A DNA stretch of 64,000 bases. Origin: Onthophagus taurus. Its lineage: Eukaryota > Arthropoda > Insecta > Coleoptera > Scarabaeidae. A program made the translations under genes and the position numbers. Positions within the stretch are counted from its first letter, which is position 1. Each line of letters opens with the position of its first letter. The stretch covers positions 126,501-190,500 of the forward strand of contig NC_091975.1 of assembly GCF_036711975.1 (NCBI RefSeq), read 5' to 3'. This document shows positions 1-11,800 of this stretch, in pieces. The notes under the pieces were generated by a model. That model had not been told where the DNA came from. It did not search any database and saw nothing but the letters and a program-made list of their open reading frames with translations.

Positions 1-13
1 CTTTTCTTTCTAG

Positions 14-49
14 CGGAGCTAAGAAACCAAAGAAAACAACATCCACTTG
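14..49 (+). other. possible 36-nt internal exon of an unknown gene
   Basis: A pyrimidine-rich acceptor (ending in tag at 11-13) and a strong donor (gtgagt at 50-55) bracket 36 nt. One frame is open and codes a lysine- and threonine-rich peptide (GAKKPKKTTST). If real, it belongs to a plus-strand gene lying mostly to the left of the window. Nothing else supports it; a chance pair of splice-like motifs is quite possible. Confidence 0.2.
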
Positions 50-316
50 GTGAGTCGTTTCAAAATTTATTAATTTCTCATTTTTACCAAAACAAATGTT
101 GCTAATTCGGGATTTGAGCGGTGTAATATTTTCAGATAAAAAACCAGTTCGAATCCTATTCATTGTATTTGTGCTCGAAAGAAAGTTATGATAGTTTCAA
201 ATCGTAAAAATTAATTTCCATAACATTAATGTTCAAGATTATGCAAAGTTGCGTTCAAAAATTCATAAATCTAAAATTTTAAGATTTGGAGAAATGATCT
301 TTAACGTGTTAAATAC

Positions 317-430
317 TATATAAATTTGCTATAAAATGTTGTTTATTTCATGATCATACTTCGATTTTGAGACACGATTTTTTTAAATTTTTATTTCATA
401 TCTATAACAATCAAAAATGCCAAATTATTC
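317..430 (+). repeat. diverged single unit of the 186-bp satellite
   Basis: This stretch aligns by eye with the 186-bp tandem unit at 50994-51930. Both share 'aatttgct.taaaatgttg.ttatttcat', a central 'gagata/gagaca' block and 'taacaatcaaa.atg'. It lies just 3' of protease gene A. Confidence 0.5.
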
Positions 431-453
431 TTTTTTCATGGTGTTTATTATAT

Positions 454-1748
454 TTAATTAGGCCATACAATACTTTCTATCCAAGGTACATAATACGACA
501 CTCTTGTATAAACTCCCGGTGCTACTCCACAAAGTTTTCCAAAAGACACCACACCAACAATTAAAAACAAAGAATCTTTGGGTGATTTATATTGAAGTGG
601 ACTCCCTGAATCACCCTAAAGTTAAAGGAATTTTAATATACATTATTTATAATTTAATTAAGATTTACCTGACAAGTATCTCCTCGATTTCCACCTCCAG
701 CACAAATTTGCCATTCATCAACGATCCCATTTTCAAGTTCTTTTTCCGGTCGATACGTATCTTTACATTCTTGAAATGGCGAGTGTCTCAACTCAACTTT
801 TTGCAAAAAACTAACAGGAGAACCGGCGTAAACTTGGGAACCCCATCCGGTGGCTATTAACCTCGAGGATGGGATTTCTTGGGATGTGTACAAACAAGCC
901 GGTTTTATATAATTAGAAAATCGCACGGTTTCTATTTCAATCAAACCAACATCGTGATATCTCGAATCTAACTTGTAATCGGGATGCTCGTAAGTTCTTT
1001 TTACTTGAAATTGTTGTGGTTCGGAGTCGTCGTTGTTTGAAGCAAGATCTAAATCGCCTAATCGTACAAATTCAACATCTCCGCTAAAAAAAATAATGTT
1101 GCTGTTAAAATGCTGTTAAAATAAAAGATTCGCTTATTAAGGTCCCACCACAATTCCATTTTATTTCTTTTTCATTCCCGAAACCTAAAGCAGCCTAAAA
1201 AATACAAATATTTTTTTTTGTTAATACAAATTAATAGAAATTTTGTAGAATACCATGTGAGGAAATTCTCTTGGAAATGAGTTTTGTCCTGAAACGATTG
1301 CGTTAAAACTTCCGAAAGATCCCCATGGATTATAATCATAATAAGTTCTTGAAATTTTTGATGAATATTCTTGGCATTCTTTAGATAAATGATTTAAATT
1401 TTAATTTTTAAAATTATTAAAACCTTACTCTGTTGACTTTTTGAAGATGAGCTTCTTGAATTAACATTACCACGATTTTTTCGATTATCATTAGAGCAAC
1501 AAAATAATTCCTCATAATCACCATAACCACAAAATCTAGGCCTAATTCTTTTCATGTCACATTTATTAATTGAAACACATCTTCCTAATCGCCCTTCTCT
1601 AGTTCTACAAGGAACTCCATTTTCTTTAATTAACGAAAAAAGATTTTTATAAAAAAATAAACTTTTTACTAATAAAATGATTTTTACCTTGACAATTAAT
1701 CGAGTTAACCACTAATGAGACGCTGAGAAGAAATAGAAGGGCACACAT
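454..1748 (-). pseudogene. CLIP-domain serine protease A, catalytic-His exon disrupted
   Basis: Six exons can be read: 1688-1748 (signal peptide MCALLFLLSVSLVVNSINC), 1439-1623 (CLIP domain, six cysteines ending FCC), 1254-1378 (activation region, IVSGQN), about 1100-1194 (CGGTLISESFILTA), 669-1083 (YHDVGLIEIE, DTCQ) and 454-615 (GDSGSP, stop). The exon that should read TAAHC runs instead into a stop. An 11-nt string (ttttaacagca) is repeated, and the His codon, following Cys and splice donor are gone. The catalytic Asp and Ser exons and the S1-pocket Asp (GDTCQ) remain. CLIP proteases act in haemolymph cascades (melanisation, Toll). By family knowledge this copy cannot be an active enzyme. 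It may be a pseudogene, a new protease homolog or, less likely, an assembly error. Confidence 0.7.
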
Positions 1749-2149
1749 TATGATGTGGACTAAGTAAAGTGTTGTTGGAGACTAAAAATATCTTGCAAGG
1801 CAAAGTTGAAAATGAATGATAAATAAATTCCTACCGGTAAATAGGTCGGGTATGAATCATTCGGACCGGAAACGTTTCGTATGTGGAATTAAGGAATCAC
1901 CGCAGGATTTACGCAAATTCACAAAACAAAGGTCTTAAAACAATAATTAAGAAAGACCTAACAAAAAGATATGAATAAAATTATCTCCATAATCACCAGT
2001 TTACTTTTAATTTCCTGTTTATGTCATTGAGATTATTCAATAATGATGATTTCATTCAAGAAATAATTTATGTTTTACGTTTTTATTTTAACAATCATAA
2101 ATATTAAATTTTACATTAAATTTACATTTCATTTAACATTCGGGTTTAG
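1749..2149. other. intergenic, no gene seen
   Basis: AT-rich sequence upstream of protease A, presumably its promoter region, up to the start of the non-LTR relic. No recognisable element or RNA gene. Confidence 0.5.
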
Positions 2150-4180
2150 CCGTGCGTCTTATAAGACGACTAAAGCCGAATGATTCTAGTTCTTCACTTC
2201 AGAAATGTACCAGAAATTATAACCATAATGGCCGGATTGATTGCGAGCTGTCAGATCATGCGTTGGTGTATGTTGAATTAGACCTCACAACTCAGGTGAA
2301 CCCCGTTCTTTTCAAAACATATAGAGACTTTTCAGTCTTAAATGAGCAGGTATTTTATGATCATCTAAAATCTCTGCCCTGGCGTAACATATATGACTTA
2401 CATACAATTGACGAGAAAGTGACCTTTCTAATCTCTAATATATCAATACTTCTAGATTTGCACGCACCCTTAAAAACGTCACGAATAACAAAACCAAGCG
2501 CACCCTGGTTGACACCTGATTTAAAAATAGTCATGCGGGATCGGGATAGGAAGCTCAGTGTCACTCATCTCATCAACTTCTGTATTGCGGATAGTGTATT
2601 TCCGGCTGCGTGGAGGTTGGCAGCTGTCCACCCAATCCCCAAGGTTGGTAACCCTATTCTTTTTTCTGATTTACGGCCTATCAGTATTTTGACAGTGATG
2701 TCAAAGGTATTAGAAAAAGTAATTAACATGCAATTAAAGAAACACTTGGAGATAAATAAAATATTACCGGTTGTTCAGTCGGGATTTAAGGAGGGACACA
2801 GCTGCACTACTGCCTTGGTTAGTGTACTGGACGACATTCTCTGTGCTACGGATAGAGGTTTGGTGACTGTGCTGGTTCTTTTAGACTACACAAAGGCTTT
2901 CGACACCGTAAATCACAGTCTTTTGCTTTCAAGTTTGTGCCATCTGGGTCTGGAGGAGACAGCGGTGAATTTTTTTCGTTCTTACTTGTCGGATCGCATG
3001 CAGTATGTCAGGCTATCTTACACGAAATTTTAAACACTGCAAGGTTCATTTGTATGCGGATGATACTCAGGTATATATTTCCTTGTATATAGTTGGGCCG
3101 TGCCATTGCAATTTTAAATGAAGAGTTGAATAACCTGGTCTTGATGGCTAACCAGCACAGTTTGATCATCAATCCAAACAAATCAAAAGTAATGTTTTTT
3201 GGGCGACAAAAAGATACAATTGAGTTAGAATCGCATGTTAAGGTTATGGTTGATGGATTAAGGCTTCCTTTAGTAAAAGAAGCTCGGAATTTGGGTCTGA
3301 TAATTGACCAGGAAATGCGATTCCGGGGACATATATCATCTATTTTACAGGCGGCATATGCAAAATTAAAAATGTTATATCCGACGAGACATCTTCTTAA
3401 TATAGAGGTTAAAACCTTGCTGTGTGATTCTTTAATATTATCGAAATTTAATTACGGGGATGTGATATATGGGCCCTGTTTATTGAAAATTGATGAGCAG
3501 CGTATACAGAGGGTGCAGAACGCATGTTTACGATACATCTATGGTGTAAGAAAATTTGAAAGAATTTCTCACAGGTTAGGTGATGCTGGATGGTTAAATA
3601 TGTACAGAAGGAGAATCGCGCATACATGCTTTTTTTATTATAAAATTATCAAAATGCAGAAACCTGAGTACCTCCTAAATAAGATACGATACCGTTCGGA
3701 TGTTCATAATCTGAATCTAAGATTAGGATGACACATAGAACGGAGATATTTAAACGGTCGTTCAGTTATCAAATAGTCAATTTATTTAATGTCATACCGG
3801 AAAATATCAAAATATTAACAGCATACTCCTTTAGAAGACGCATGCATACGCTGTGCCCTGTACGGGGAGCAACTTCACCAAATCGATCAAAATTTGATTA
3901 CTAGCAGAATAAATAGCGTGCATGATTGGGTGGCCTACCTCTAGTTCCTCTAGTTTCTCTAGTTTTAAGTTACTCCAACGTAATGAGCCTGTATTAATTT
4001 CATTAATGTTGTTAACTTTGTAATCGTTTATTTAGTTGGACGGATACGTTACATACAAACCGAGAGTTATAGACACTTTCTTTGTTTTCTTTTCTTTTTT
4101 TTTGTAAGTTTGTTATAATTATTACTATTGGTGTTTATTCATTGATTTCATGTATTATTTTTTTTTATTTTTGGGTAAAG
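2150..4180 (+). mobile_element. CR1/Jockey-like non-LTR retrotransposon relic
   Basis: The frame at 2152-3033 begins in the C-terminal end of an AP-endonuclease domain (LSDHALV) and jumps directly into reverse transcriptase (DLRPISILTVMSKVLEKV, then DYTKAFDTVNH). About 100 residues normally between them are missing. The catalytic YADDTQVY (about 3050-3075) is in another frame. The RT thumb and C-terminal region follow at 3093-3731. YADDTQ is typical of the CR1/L2/Jockey side of non-LTR elements. It is 5' truncated with an internal deletion and a frameshift, so it is dead. A 40-nt piece matching 2195-2240 recurs at 21398-21435. The 3' limit is uncertain. Confidence 0.75.
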
Positions 4181-4328
4181 TTTAAGCAGTGTTTGTCACT
4201 GAACTTCGCCCTTTTGTACCCTTCTCAACCCTTTTTTCCTTCTATTTTCGGGATATAACAATTAAGTTAAGGGGTGCCGAATATTCGGCTTTTTGCAAAA
4301 TCATTATCCGTTCTATCACTAGTTCTAT

Positions 4329-6050
4329 TATCACTATTCTGCGTTTGATAACACCTCATATGAATCCATAGAGAAGGCTTTAAACGCAAAAGACATACAT
4401 CCGTCGACAATCAAGTGGTGTATAGCCATGTTGAAAAGTCGGCAGATCACAGCCAGTCTGGGAGGCGAGTCGCTGACTATAAAGGCGCTAAGAGGATGTC
4501 CCCAAGGGGGAGTGCTATCACCTCTATTATGGTGCCTGGTAGTTGATGACTTGATGAACATCCTAACTAAAAACGGATTTAAGATACAAGGGTATGCTGA
4601 TGACCTGGTAATCACAATCCGAGGTAAATATGATTCAATCATAACTCAGCTAATGCAGAAAGCCCTACTACTCACCAGTATTTGGTGCAGAAACAATGGG
4701 CTCAGCATCAATCCCAATAAAATCGAAATAGTCCCTTTCACTCGGAGAAGGAAGCTACAAATAAAAGCATCCTCCATTGAAAGCAGAACTATTAACCTCA
4801 AAACAGAAACTAAATACCTAGGGGTAATACTTGATAGTAAACTAAACTGGAACTCACACTTAGATAATGTGAGGAAAAAGGCCATCATGGCAAACCAGAT
4901 CTGCCGCAGGCTCCTAGGAAGGAACTGGGGTCTCAAACCACGAATGGCTCATTGGGCCTACGTAGCAATAATCAGACCCATGGTCGCCTACGCCTCATTG
5001 GTTTGGTGGCCAAAAACAAAACATAAGACAGCTCAACAACAGCTGGCACAAATCCAGCGGTTAGCATGTCTTAACATAACGGGTGCAATGAGATCCTGTC
5101 CGACAGCTGCTTTGGAAGCCCTACTTGGTCTCACACCGCTCCACATATATATACAAAAGGAGGCAGCCTTAAGTGCCTTATCACTGAAAACAGTTTCTTC
5201 ACTCAAGTTGATGCAGGGTAATCTCAGAGGACACCTCGAGATCCTCAAAGACCCATGTCTAAATCACCTGATTGAAATTAAAACGGACCTTATACCGACG
5301 GAATACAATTTCAACCAACCGTATAAGGTCATATTTAGTAGCAGGGATGATTGGGCCTCAACTAAAAAGAGGAGCCCTAGCCTGGTACACCGATGCTGGG
5401 CAGTAAGATCTGGAGTAGGCATGGGCATCAGTGGACCAAATAGCCACATCAAATTGCCCCTCAGCTCGGACTTAACAATTTTCCAAGCAGAAGTTCTTGC
5501 TATAAACTTCTGCACCGCTTTGAACCTACAGAAGGGACAAAAAGGTGCATCCATAAACATTTTCACAGACAGTCGGGCCGCCTTAAAGGCAATTCAGGCC
5601 TACACGTGTGGCTCCGCACTGATCAGAGAGTGCACCAACAACCTGAGAGAACTCGCTAGGGGCAATGATGTTACCCTATGGTGGGTTCCAGGTCACAGCA
5701 ACATTGAGGGCAATGAGAAGGCCGACAAGCTGGCCAAAGAGGCAGCAAACACGCCCTTCATTGGACCCCAACCTGGATGTGGACTACAAAAAAGTCACCT
5801 AAAACAAATAATCAATAACTGGGAGGTTTCAAAGATACGCTGGAAAAATCCAGGTCGCAGAGTATGATAACTCCGTCGCAAAACAAAACCAAAGAGGTTT
5901 TATGCCTCAGCAAAGGGGATCTAAGAACGCTCTCAGGCTACCTAACCGGCCATGTGCCCCTAAAATACCACCTCTTCCACATTGGACAAGCTGAGGATCA
6001 AACTTGTCGAGTATGCAACGACGAGTCAGAAACTGCTGAACATATACTGT
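4329..6050 (+). mobile_element. non-LTR retrotransposon with RNase H, 5' part
   Basis: Reverse transcriptase starts abruptly near AFDNTSYESI (5' truncated). RGCPQGGVLSPLLW and GYADDLV follow, then a thumb region (QRLACLNITGAMRSCPTAALEALLGLTPLH). RNase H comes next: YTDAG is in another frame near 5388, while FTDSRAALKAI and VPGHSNIEGNEKAD are in the main frame. A C-terminal cysteine cluster (CRVCNDESETAEHIL) follows. It belongs with the RNase H-bearing I/LOA/R1-type lineages (inference). The reading frame is cut at 6050 by the Gypsy element and resumes at 16004. Flanking copies of tcactagttcta (4317-4328 and after 16215) look like its target-site duplication. One frameshift near 5388 and another near 5864 show it is inactive. 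Confidence 0.8.
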
Positions 6051-6837
6051 TGTCACAAACTAGCTTTCGAGAACTTCTCGTTTCCCGTAGTGGGTTTCCT
6101 AGCTAGGTCCACGGAGCGGCTCGCGTACCCAACTGTCCACGCACTACCGTTTCCTTGATAGCTAGCAATGACTGAGTTAGGGTTTGGCACACTGCATTCG
6201 TTCACTTGAAAGCGAACGGCAGTAATTTGAAATTAAGAATAAAAATAGATTGAAAGAAAACGAAATTTCACTGCTAAAGAATAAGTTTGCTTTATTTTTG
6301 AAAAAGAACGTATTATATTATATAAAAAAAAAACAACTGACAAAGATTTTAAAAAGTAAAAATTACATGACATAAGCTATTCAACAACATCATTACGAAA
6401 TTTGCCGAGGTGGTTAGCAGGTTCAATGAGAAATCGGAAGTTTAACATTTTAATAACGCTTACCCGTTTGTTAAAGTAAAATATTCATCGAAGAAAGAGA
6501 ATCCAATTCAACGAATTTTATAACTAAATTGCTATACGTTCAAATCGCACGTTTCGACTTTAAAAACACAACAAAAACTTTAATTTCCCGGTTTCGCCCG
6601 ATGCTTTTCTATTCCAATCCCGTAACCGACTCCCCGATTTTTTCTTCATTTCTCCCCTGCTCCATCTACTCTAACTGCCACCTCGGCACATTCCTGCCAG
6701 AACCGCCTACGTAGTATTTAGTCTGGACCCTCGGTTCTCAAGACGCAACTTCGTAATTAAATTACAAAGTTCTGCCTGTATTGCGTTTTATTATTTTTTT
6801 TTAATCGCTTTCGAATCCCAAAATGCGGTTTGTTACA
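6051..6837 (-). repeat. 3' LTR of the Gypsy element
   Basis: 787 bp, beginning tgtcacaaac and ending tgttaca on the plus strand. It appears identical to 15217-16003. As the element points left, this is its downstream LTR. Confidence 0.95.
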
Positions 6838-6853
6838 TCCCTCCCACCTTTTT
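6838..6853 (-). promoter_or_regulatory. polypurine tract of the Gypsy element
   Basis: Read on the minus strand, a purine run (aaaaaggtgggaggga) directly abuts the 3' LTR. This is the usual place where plus-strand DNA synthesis is primed. Confidence 0.8.
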
Positions 6854-7499
6854 AAAAGAAGGCTCCCCTAAGAGCCTTATTTATGATACCAAAATGAACA
6901 ATACAAACCGCATTCTAGTATTTCCGATATCTACTTGAAATCTTAAGAATCAACAATCTCAATCGTTACAAAAAGTCTACATCTAAACACTTCTCAGTAA
7001 CATAGAGTCCAATTTTCACATAATTTTAATTACGAAAACACATTTTTATTGATATTCTTTTGAAACAAAAAGTCAATTTTTTTTTTTTTTACATATGCAT
7101 TTTAGTCACTTTCTTAAGAGTCTTTCACCGATTTTAACACTTAATTTATTAAAAATTATTTTAAAAGTTGTAACATAGTCCTTCACACCAAAACGTTTAA
7201 GAACTACCACGCACGCACAGTCAAGTAGTCGAAGTAGAGAAGCTGTCATCACATCTCGGGGCGACCTGACGGGTGCTACTACATTTCTTCGGTGGAAAAT
7301 AAACATGTTCTCAGCTGGCTCCATTTATGTGTCGACGATAAGACATTGTTGATTTATTTAGAATGTTTTTTTTTTATTTAATGATTATTTACAAATGATA
7401 GGAATCGTATATTTCAGGATTTTTTTTGAATAAGGACAATTTCGGAGTAAGTATTCTTGGTTTAATAGGATCTGTAACAGACGAAGTTGTCTGAATCTT

Positions 7500-8360
7500 G
7501 GTTACCATTTATTTCCGCATCCAACTTGGAGAGGTCGGTACCTCAGAATATATATTTGAAACCATCACTTCAGGGCTTGTGGAATTGGTTGCCTCAGGAA
7601 CTATGTTAGTCGGAGTTTCTGGCGAAGCAAGATCCTCACCCCTCCTCTGATTAAGAAGCCACATCGTAAAATTTTTCCACAACTGGCCAAGATGACGATA
7701 CCGCATCCCAAGGTTTTATATATTGCGTAGCCATTCAATATCACGCTAGCGAGTCCCTTTACGAAACACAATAAAACAATCACTCGTGCGATAACGTGCT
7801 CTTAGCAAATTTACGCAACTCTTCCGCATGAAATAGTTGAATCCAGTTCTTATTTTTCTGTCTTCTTTCCCTGGATTTTTCTAATAATGACATTGTTTAT
7901 AGCTGATCGTTCCAAGCCGACTTGTACTAGTTCTTGTGCTTGTCTGACGTCTTCGTTGTTATAAATTTCGGCCACTCCCAAATTCATAATGGTACTAAAT
8001 TTTGATTTCTGAATCTTCGTAAGGTAGAAGTCCATCAGGAGGTGTCTGGGATACCTGCAGTGGAGTTAAGGCTACCCAGGGCTTTTCAATCTGATACATT
8101 GGTGAATTAATGAGGTTGCGGTCAACCTGGTCTGCATAGTCCAGGAGTACATGTGTCATTGGCGACTCAAAATAGGACCGGTTATCCGTATCAGAGACAG
8201 GAAGTTCATGGTAGCAAGTATACGTTTTTCTTACTTGCACTCTCTTTGGTACACATTTCAATATGTACAGGACTTCTCCGATTGCACGGCCGACATAACT
8301 CGTTTCATTCTTAGCGAGCAAACTAACGGTGGTTGGTGATAACGGGGCCAACAATAAGCG
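7500..8360 (-). pseudogene. degraded envelope-like glycoprotein region
   Basis: Between the pol stop (8838) and the PPT lie 2 kb with room for a third gene but no long frame. The frame at 7995-8354 (119 aa) is cysteine-containing and resembles the ectodomain end of insect retroelement/chuvirus-type glycoproteins, recognised by its general pattern only. Frames at 7601-7783 and 7509-7706 could be a hydrophobic segment and a cytoplasmic tail in two different frames. Stops and frame changes separate them, so no intact envelope protein is encoded here. Identity as env is an inference. Confidence 0.4.
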
Positions 8361-8639
8361 ATTTTTATGTGTTTCTATATACGATTTGTCGGTGAATCCG
8401 GGCTCTTTGGACTATTTGCACTTGTAACATGTTTTCTACATAATTGGACCTTATTTGTGAACAATTTCCAACGTTTTTTTTTTTTAGCGATATGAGACTA
8501 ATATTAACACTACGGGTGCTACAATCGTATGCGATAATAAATTGTTAATCCTATATTTATGTAGGCTCCAATCGCCAATAAAGTAGTTAAGAGCGCTGAA
8601 ACAAACAAAAACAAAAATCCGATTTTCCGGTGTTTAGTA

Positions 8640-8825
8640 ATCAACAACAGAATAGACAATAAAAGCTATTAATTATATATTTTTTTTTTATTATTTAAAA
8701 AAAAATAAATAAATTTATTTTCTTTTTAATTTTAGTATTTAACTTATTAATTTACTTATTTTAATATTAATATTTTTATTTATTTATTAGTTATTTATTT
8801 TTTTTTTCTTTTTTTTTTTACCTGT
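8640..8825. repeat. AT-rich low-complexity tract
   Basis: Almost pure A/T with many ttattt/aaataaa steps, lying just after the pol stop codon inside the Gypsy element. No coding signal. Confidence 0.8.
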
Positions 8826-8837
8826 ATACCTTATACT

Positions 8838-11800
8838 TTACCTATACCTAGCTGGAAGTTTTATGGCTCTCCTCTCCCGTCGTATTGCCAACGGTTCTTC
8901 AAGGGGTTCATCTATTAATTCTGGTGCCTTAATAATAATGCTATCGTCCTCACGTTCTCTTTCTATTTCTGAAGGGTTTTCAGAAGGTTCAGCTATTGAC
9001 TCCAACAACTCCTTACTCATACATTCATTTTTCCCTTCCAGATTTTCTGCTGTACTAGTATCATCACTCTCTTCTAGAATTAATCGTCTCGGACATATAT
9101 TAATTTTTGGGCAGGGGGTCTCATTTAGTAAATCTGTTACTCCTGTATTTTTTCGAAAAGTCAGATCCGGTGTATGTAAACTGATTATCGGCATATGTGG
9201 ATCAACATACCGGTCTTCGTTTATTTCTTCGAGGTGTACATTCGAATCTAGGCTTTTACACTCTTTCGGGGTTGAGTCTTTATTAGTTCGAAATGATTTC
9301 AATCTATTACTATGTACAATAGATTTTAGCTTTCCGTTTACTGATGTAATTTCGTCGTTCTCTGGTCCTTTAATTTTTGTAATCATGTACGGTCCTATCC
9401 AAGGTTGGGCTAATTTTCTATTTAGACCTGGTTTTATAGATGTGTCTTTTAAGAGTACCAACTCTCCTACGTAAAAATCTCTGTGCTTACTTCTTTTATT
9501 ATAATACTCAGCCTGTCTTCGAGCGGCAAGCTGCAAACTTTCAAAAACCGTCTCATACACGTGGTTCATTCGCGCTGCCAATTCCGTCACATAGTTCTCA
9601 TCACAGTCGTACTTACACCTGGAGGGTCGGAGAAAAACATCCACTGGTAATTCCATTTCCCTGCCGTATAACAAAAAGTGGGGGGTATAGCCCGTACTAC
9701 TATGCACCGTTGATCTGTACGCCAGAAGAACATAGGGTAGCCATTCATCCCAGGTTCTTTGGTCCTTTTTAACATAGTGAGATAGTACGTCCTTGATCAC
9801 CCGATGACTTCTCTCGATAAGACCATTGCACTCGGGATGATACGGTGTGGTTTGTATTTTGTCGATATTTAATAGCTTACAAATTTCCTTCATGAGTGAC
9901 GACACAAAATTTGTACCCTGATCGGTGAGCAACTGCAGAGGAGTACCGTGGCGACTTACTATTTGCGTTACAAAAGCTCGAGCCACAGTATCAGCCTTCT
10001 GATCAGGTAAGGCTACTGCCTCTAAATATTTGGTGAAATAGTCCTGGAACGTAAGTATATACTTGTTTCCTTTGTATGTTGTTGGTAACGGACCCACTAT
10101 GTCCATTGAACTTCTTTCGAATGGCTTTCGAACAGTTGTAAATTTTTGCAAGGGTGCTCTAGACATATGGGGGGAAGTTTTACGTCTATTGCATGACTCA
10201 CAATTCGAACAATACTTTTTAACATCACGTGTCATAGACGGCCAAAATACCCTATCCTTAAGTAAAGCTAATGTTTTCGCTTGACCGCCATGACCTGCAA
10301 ATGGTAAATCGTGGTAATCATGCAAAGCCTTCTGCACAAATGATTTCGGCAACACTAGTACTTCTTTTCCTAACTCATCAGTTTTAAATAAGAGCTTATC
10401 ATTATCTATGAAATAACTATCCCTAAGATCTTTGTTTGATGAAAGCGAATCCCGTATTTCAATGCAAAACTCGTCCTTATCTTGTTCTTTCAAAATAACA
10501 TTTTTATCCCAAACTGGCGTTGCTATATTTTCCTGTATTTTACATAGTGTTTTATTTTTAACGAAAGGTAATTTATATACCATTATCATGGTATTCGTTC
10601 CCTCAAAACATTCTCTTAATTCTTCTTTAACTAGGCTCCACTTTAGTTTATCGAGACCACATCCTATTCTGGGTATTGCCAAATATCTCTCCCCAGATTT
10701 ATTCATTTCCTCCCGTAACGTTTCTAGACACTGTCTCAACATGTGGTACGTTGGTTTATGGTAGTATTCGTCCTTTGAAATTAAATGGTATATTTTTCGT
10801 TTCTCCGCTATTTGCGGTACTATGTCACCAACTCCTTTCTCCTCGGATCTTAATTTTTCAACGGAGCCAAATCGCTTTTTAAATTCCTTTGCAATACCAG
10901 CTCCCATCGCAAAATCCGCCGAAACGCAATGAGCTAATACCCAACCTTGGGGAGCATCAAACAAATTTCCCTCTACTTCATTAATGCATAACTTATCTTT
11001 CTCATCCTTTCGGATTAGGGAAACTATACTGTTTCGGCTGAGAGCATCCACGTTTCCATGCTTTCGGCCCGGTCTGTGGATAATCTCGAAGTCATACTCC
11101 ATTAGCATTAAAGCCCATCGTGCTAGTCTCGAGCTCGGGTCTTTGATATTCATCAACCATTTCAATGGTCTGTGGTCTGTTATGATAGTGAAACGGCGTC
11201 CATATAAGTAGCACCGAAATTGCTTTATCCCAAATATGACAGCAAGACACTCTTTTTCGGTAGTCGAATAGTTTAGCTCAGCCTTCTTTAGTCCTCTACT
11301 AGCGAAAGCCACAGGGCGTTCATTTCCCTCTCTCACCTGGCTAAGTATAGCACCTAATCCTGTGTTACTCGCGTCTGTAGCCAAGATGAAAGGCTCATTG
11401 AAATCTGGGAAAATTAATACCGATTCTGATGTTATCGCGGCCTTTAAGCTTTCCACCGCTTCCAATTGCTCTTTTTCGAATTTAAACGCGACATCTTTGC
11501 GCGTTAACTTCGTAATTGGGGCCGCTAATCGGGTAAAGTCCGGTATAAATTTCCTATACCATCCCACCAGCCCTAAAAATTCTCTACAATTCCTAACGTT
11601 TTTTGGAACGGGGAAATTCTGTATCGAGTTGATTTTTCCCGGATCCGGTTGAACGCCTTGGGCAGATATTATGTGACCAAGATAAGACACCTTTGGGACC
11701 GCGATCTGGCTTTTCTCCATCTTAAGTTTTAGTCCTGCATCTCGGATTCTATCAAAAATAGTTTGTAGTTTGTTCAAATGATCGTCGACACCCGTTCCAT

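Noticed and set aside
6601-6714. Open frame repeated at 6529 and 15695
   Set aside because: It lies in the LTR and appears twice only because the LTR does.
8863-11652. Several plus-strand frames of 70-200 residues
   Set aside because: All are antisense shadows of the Gypsy pol gene.
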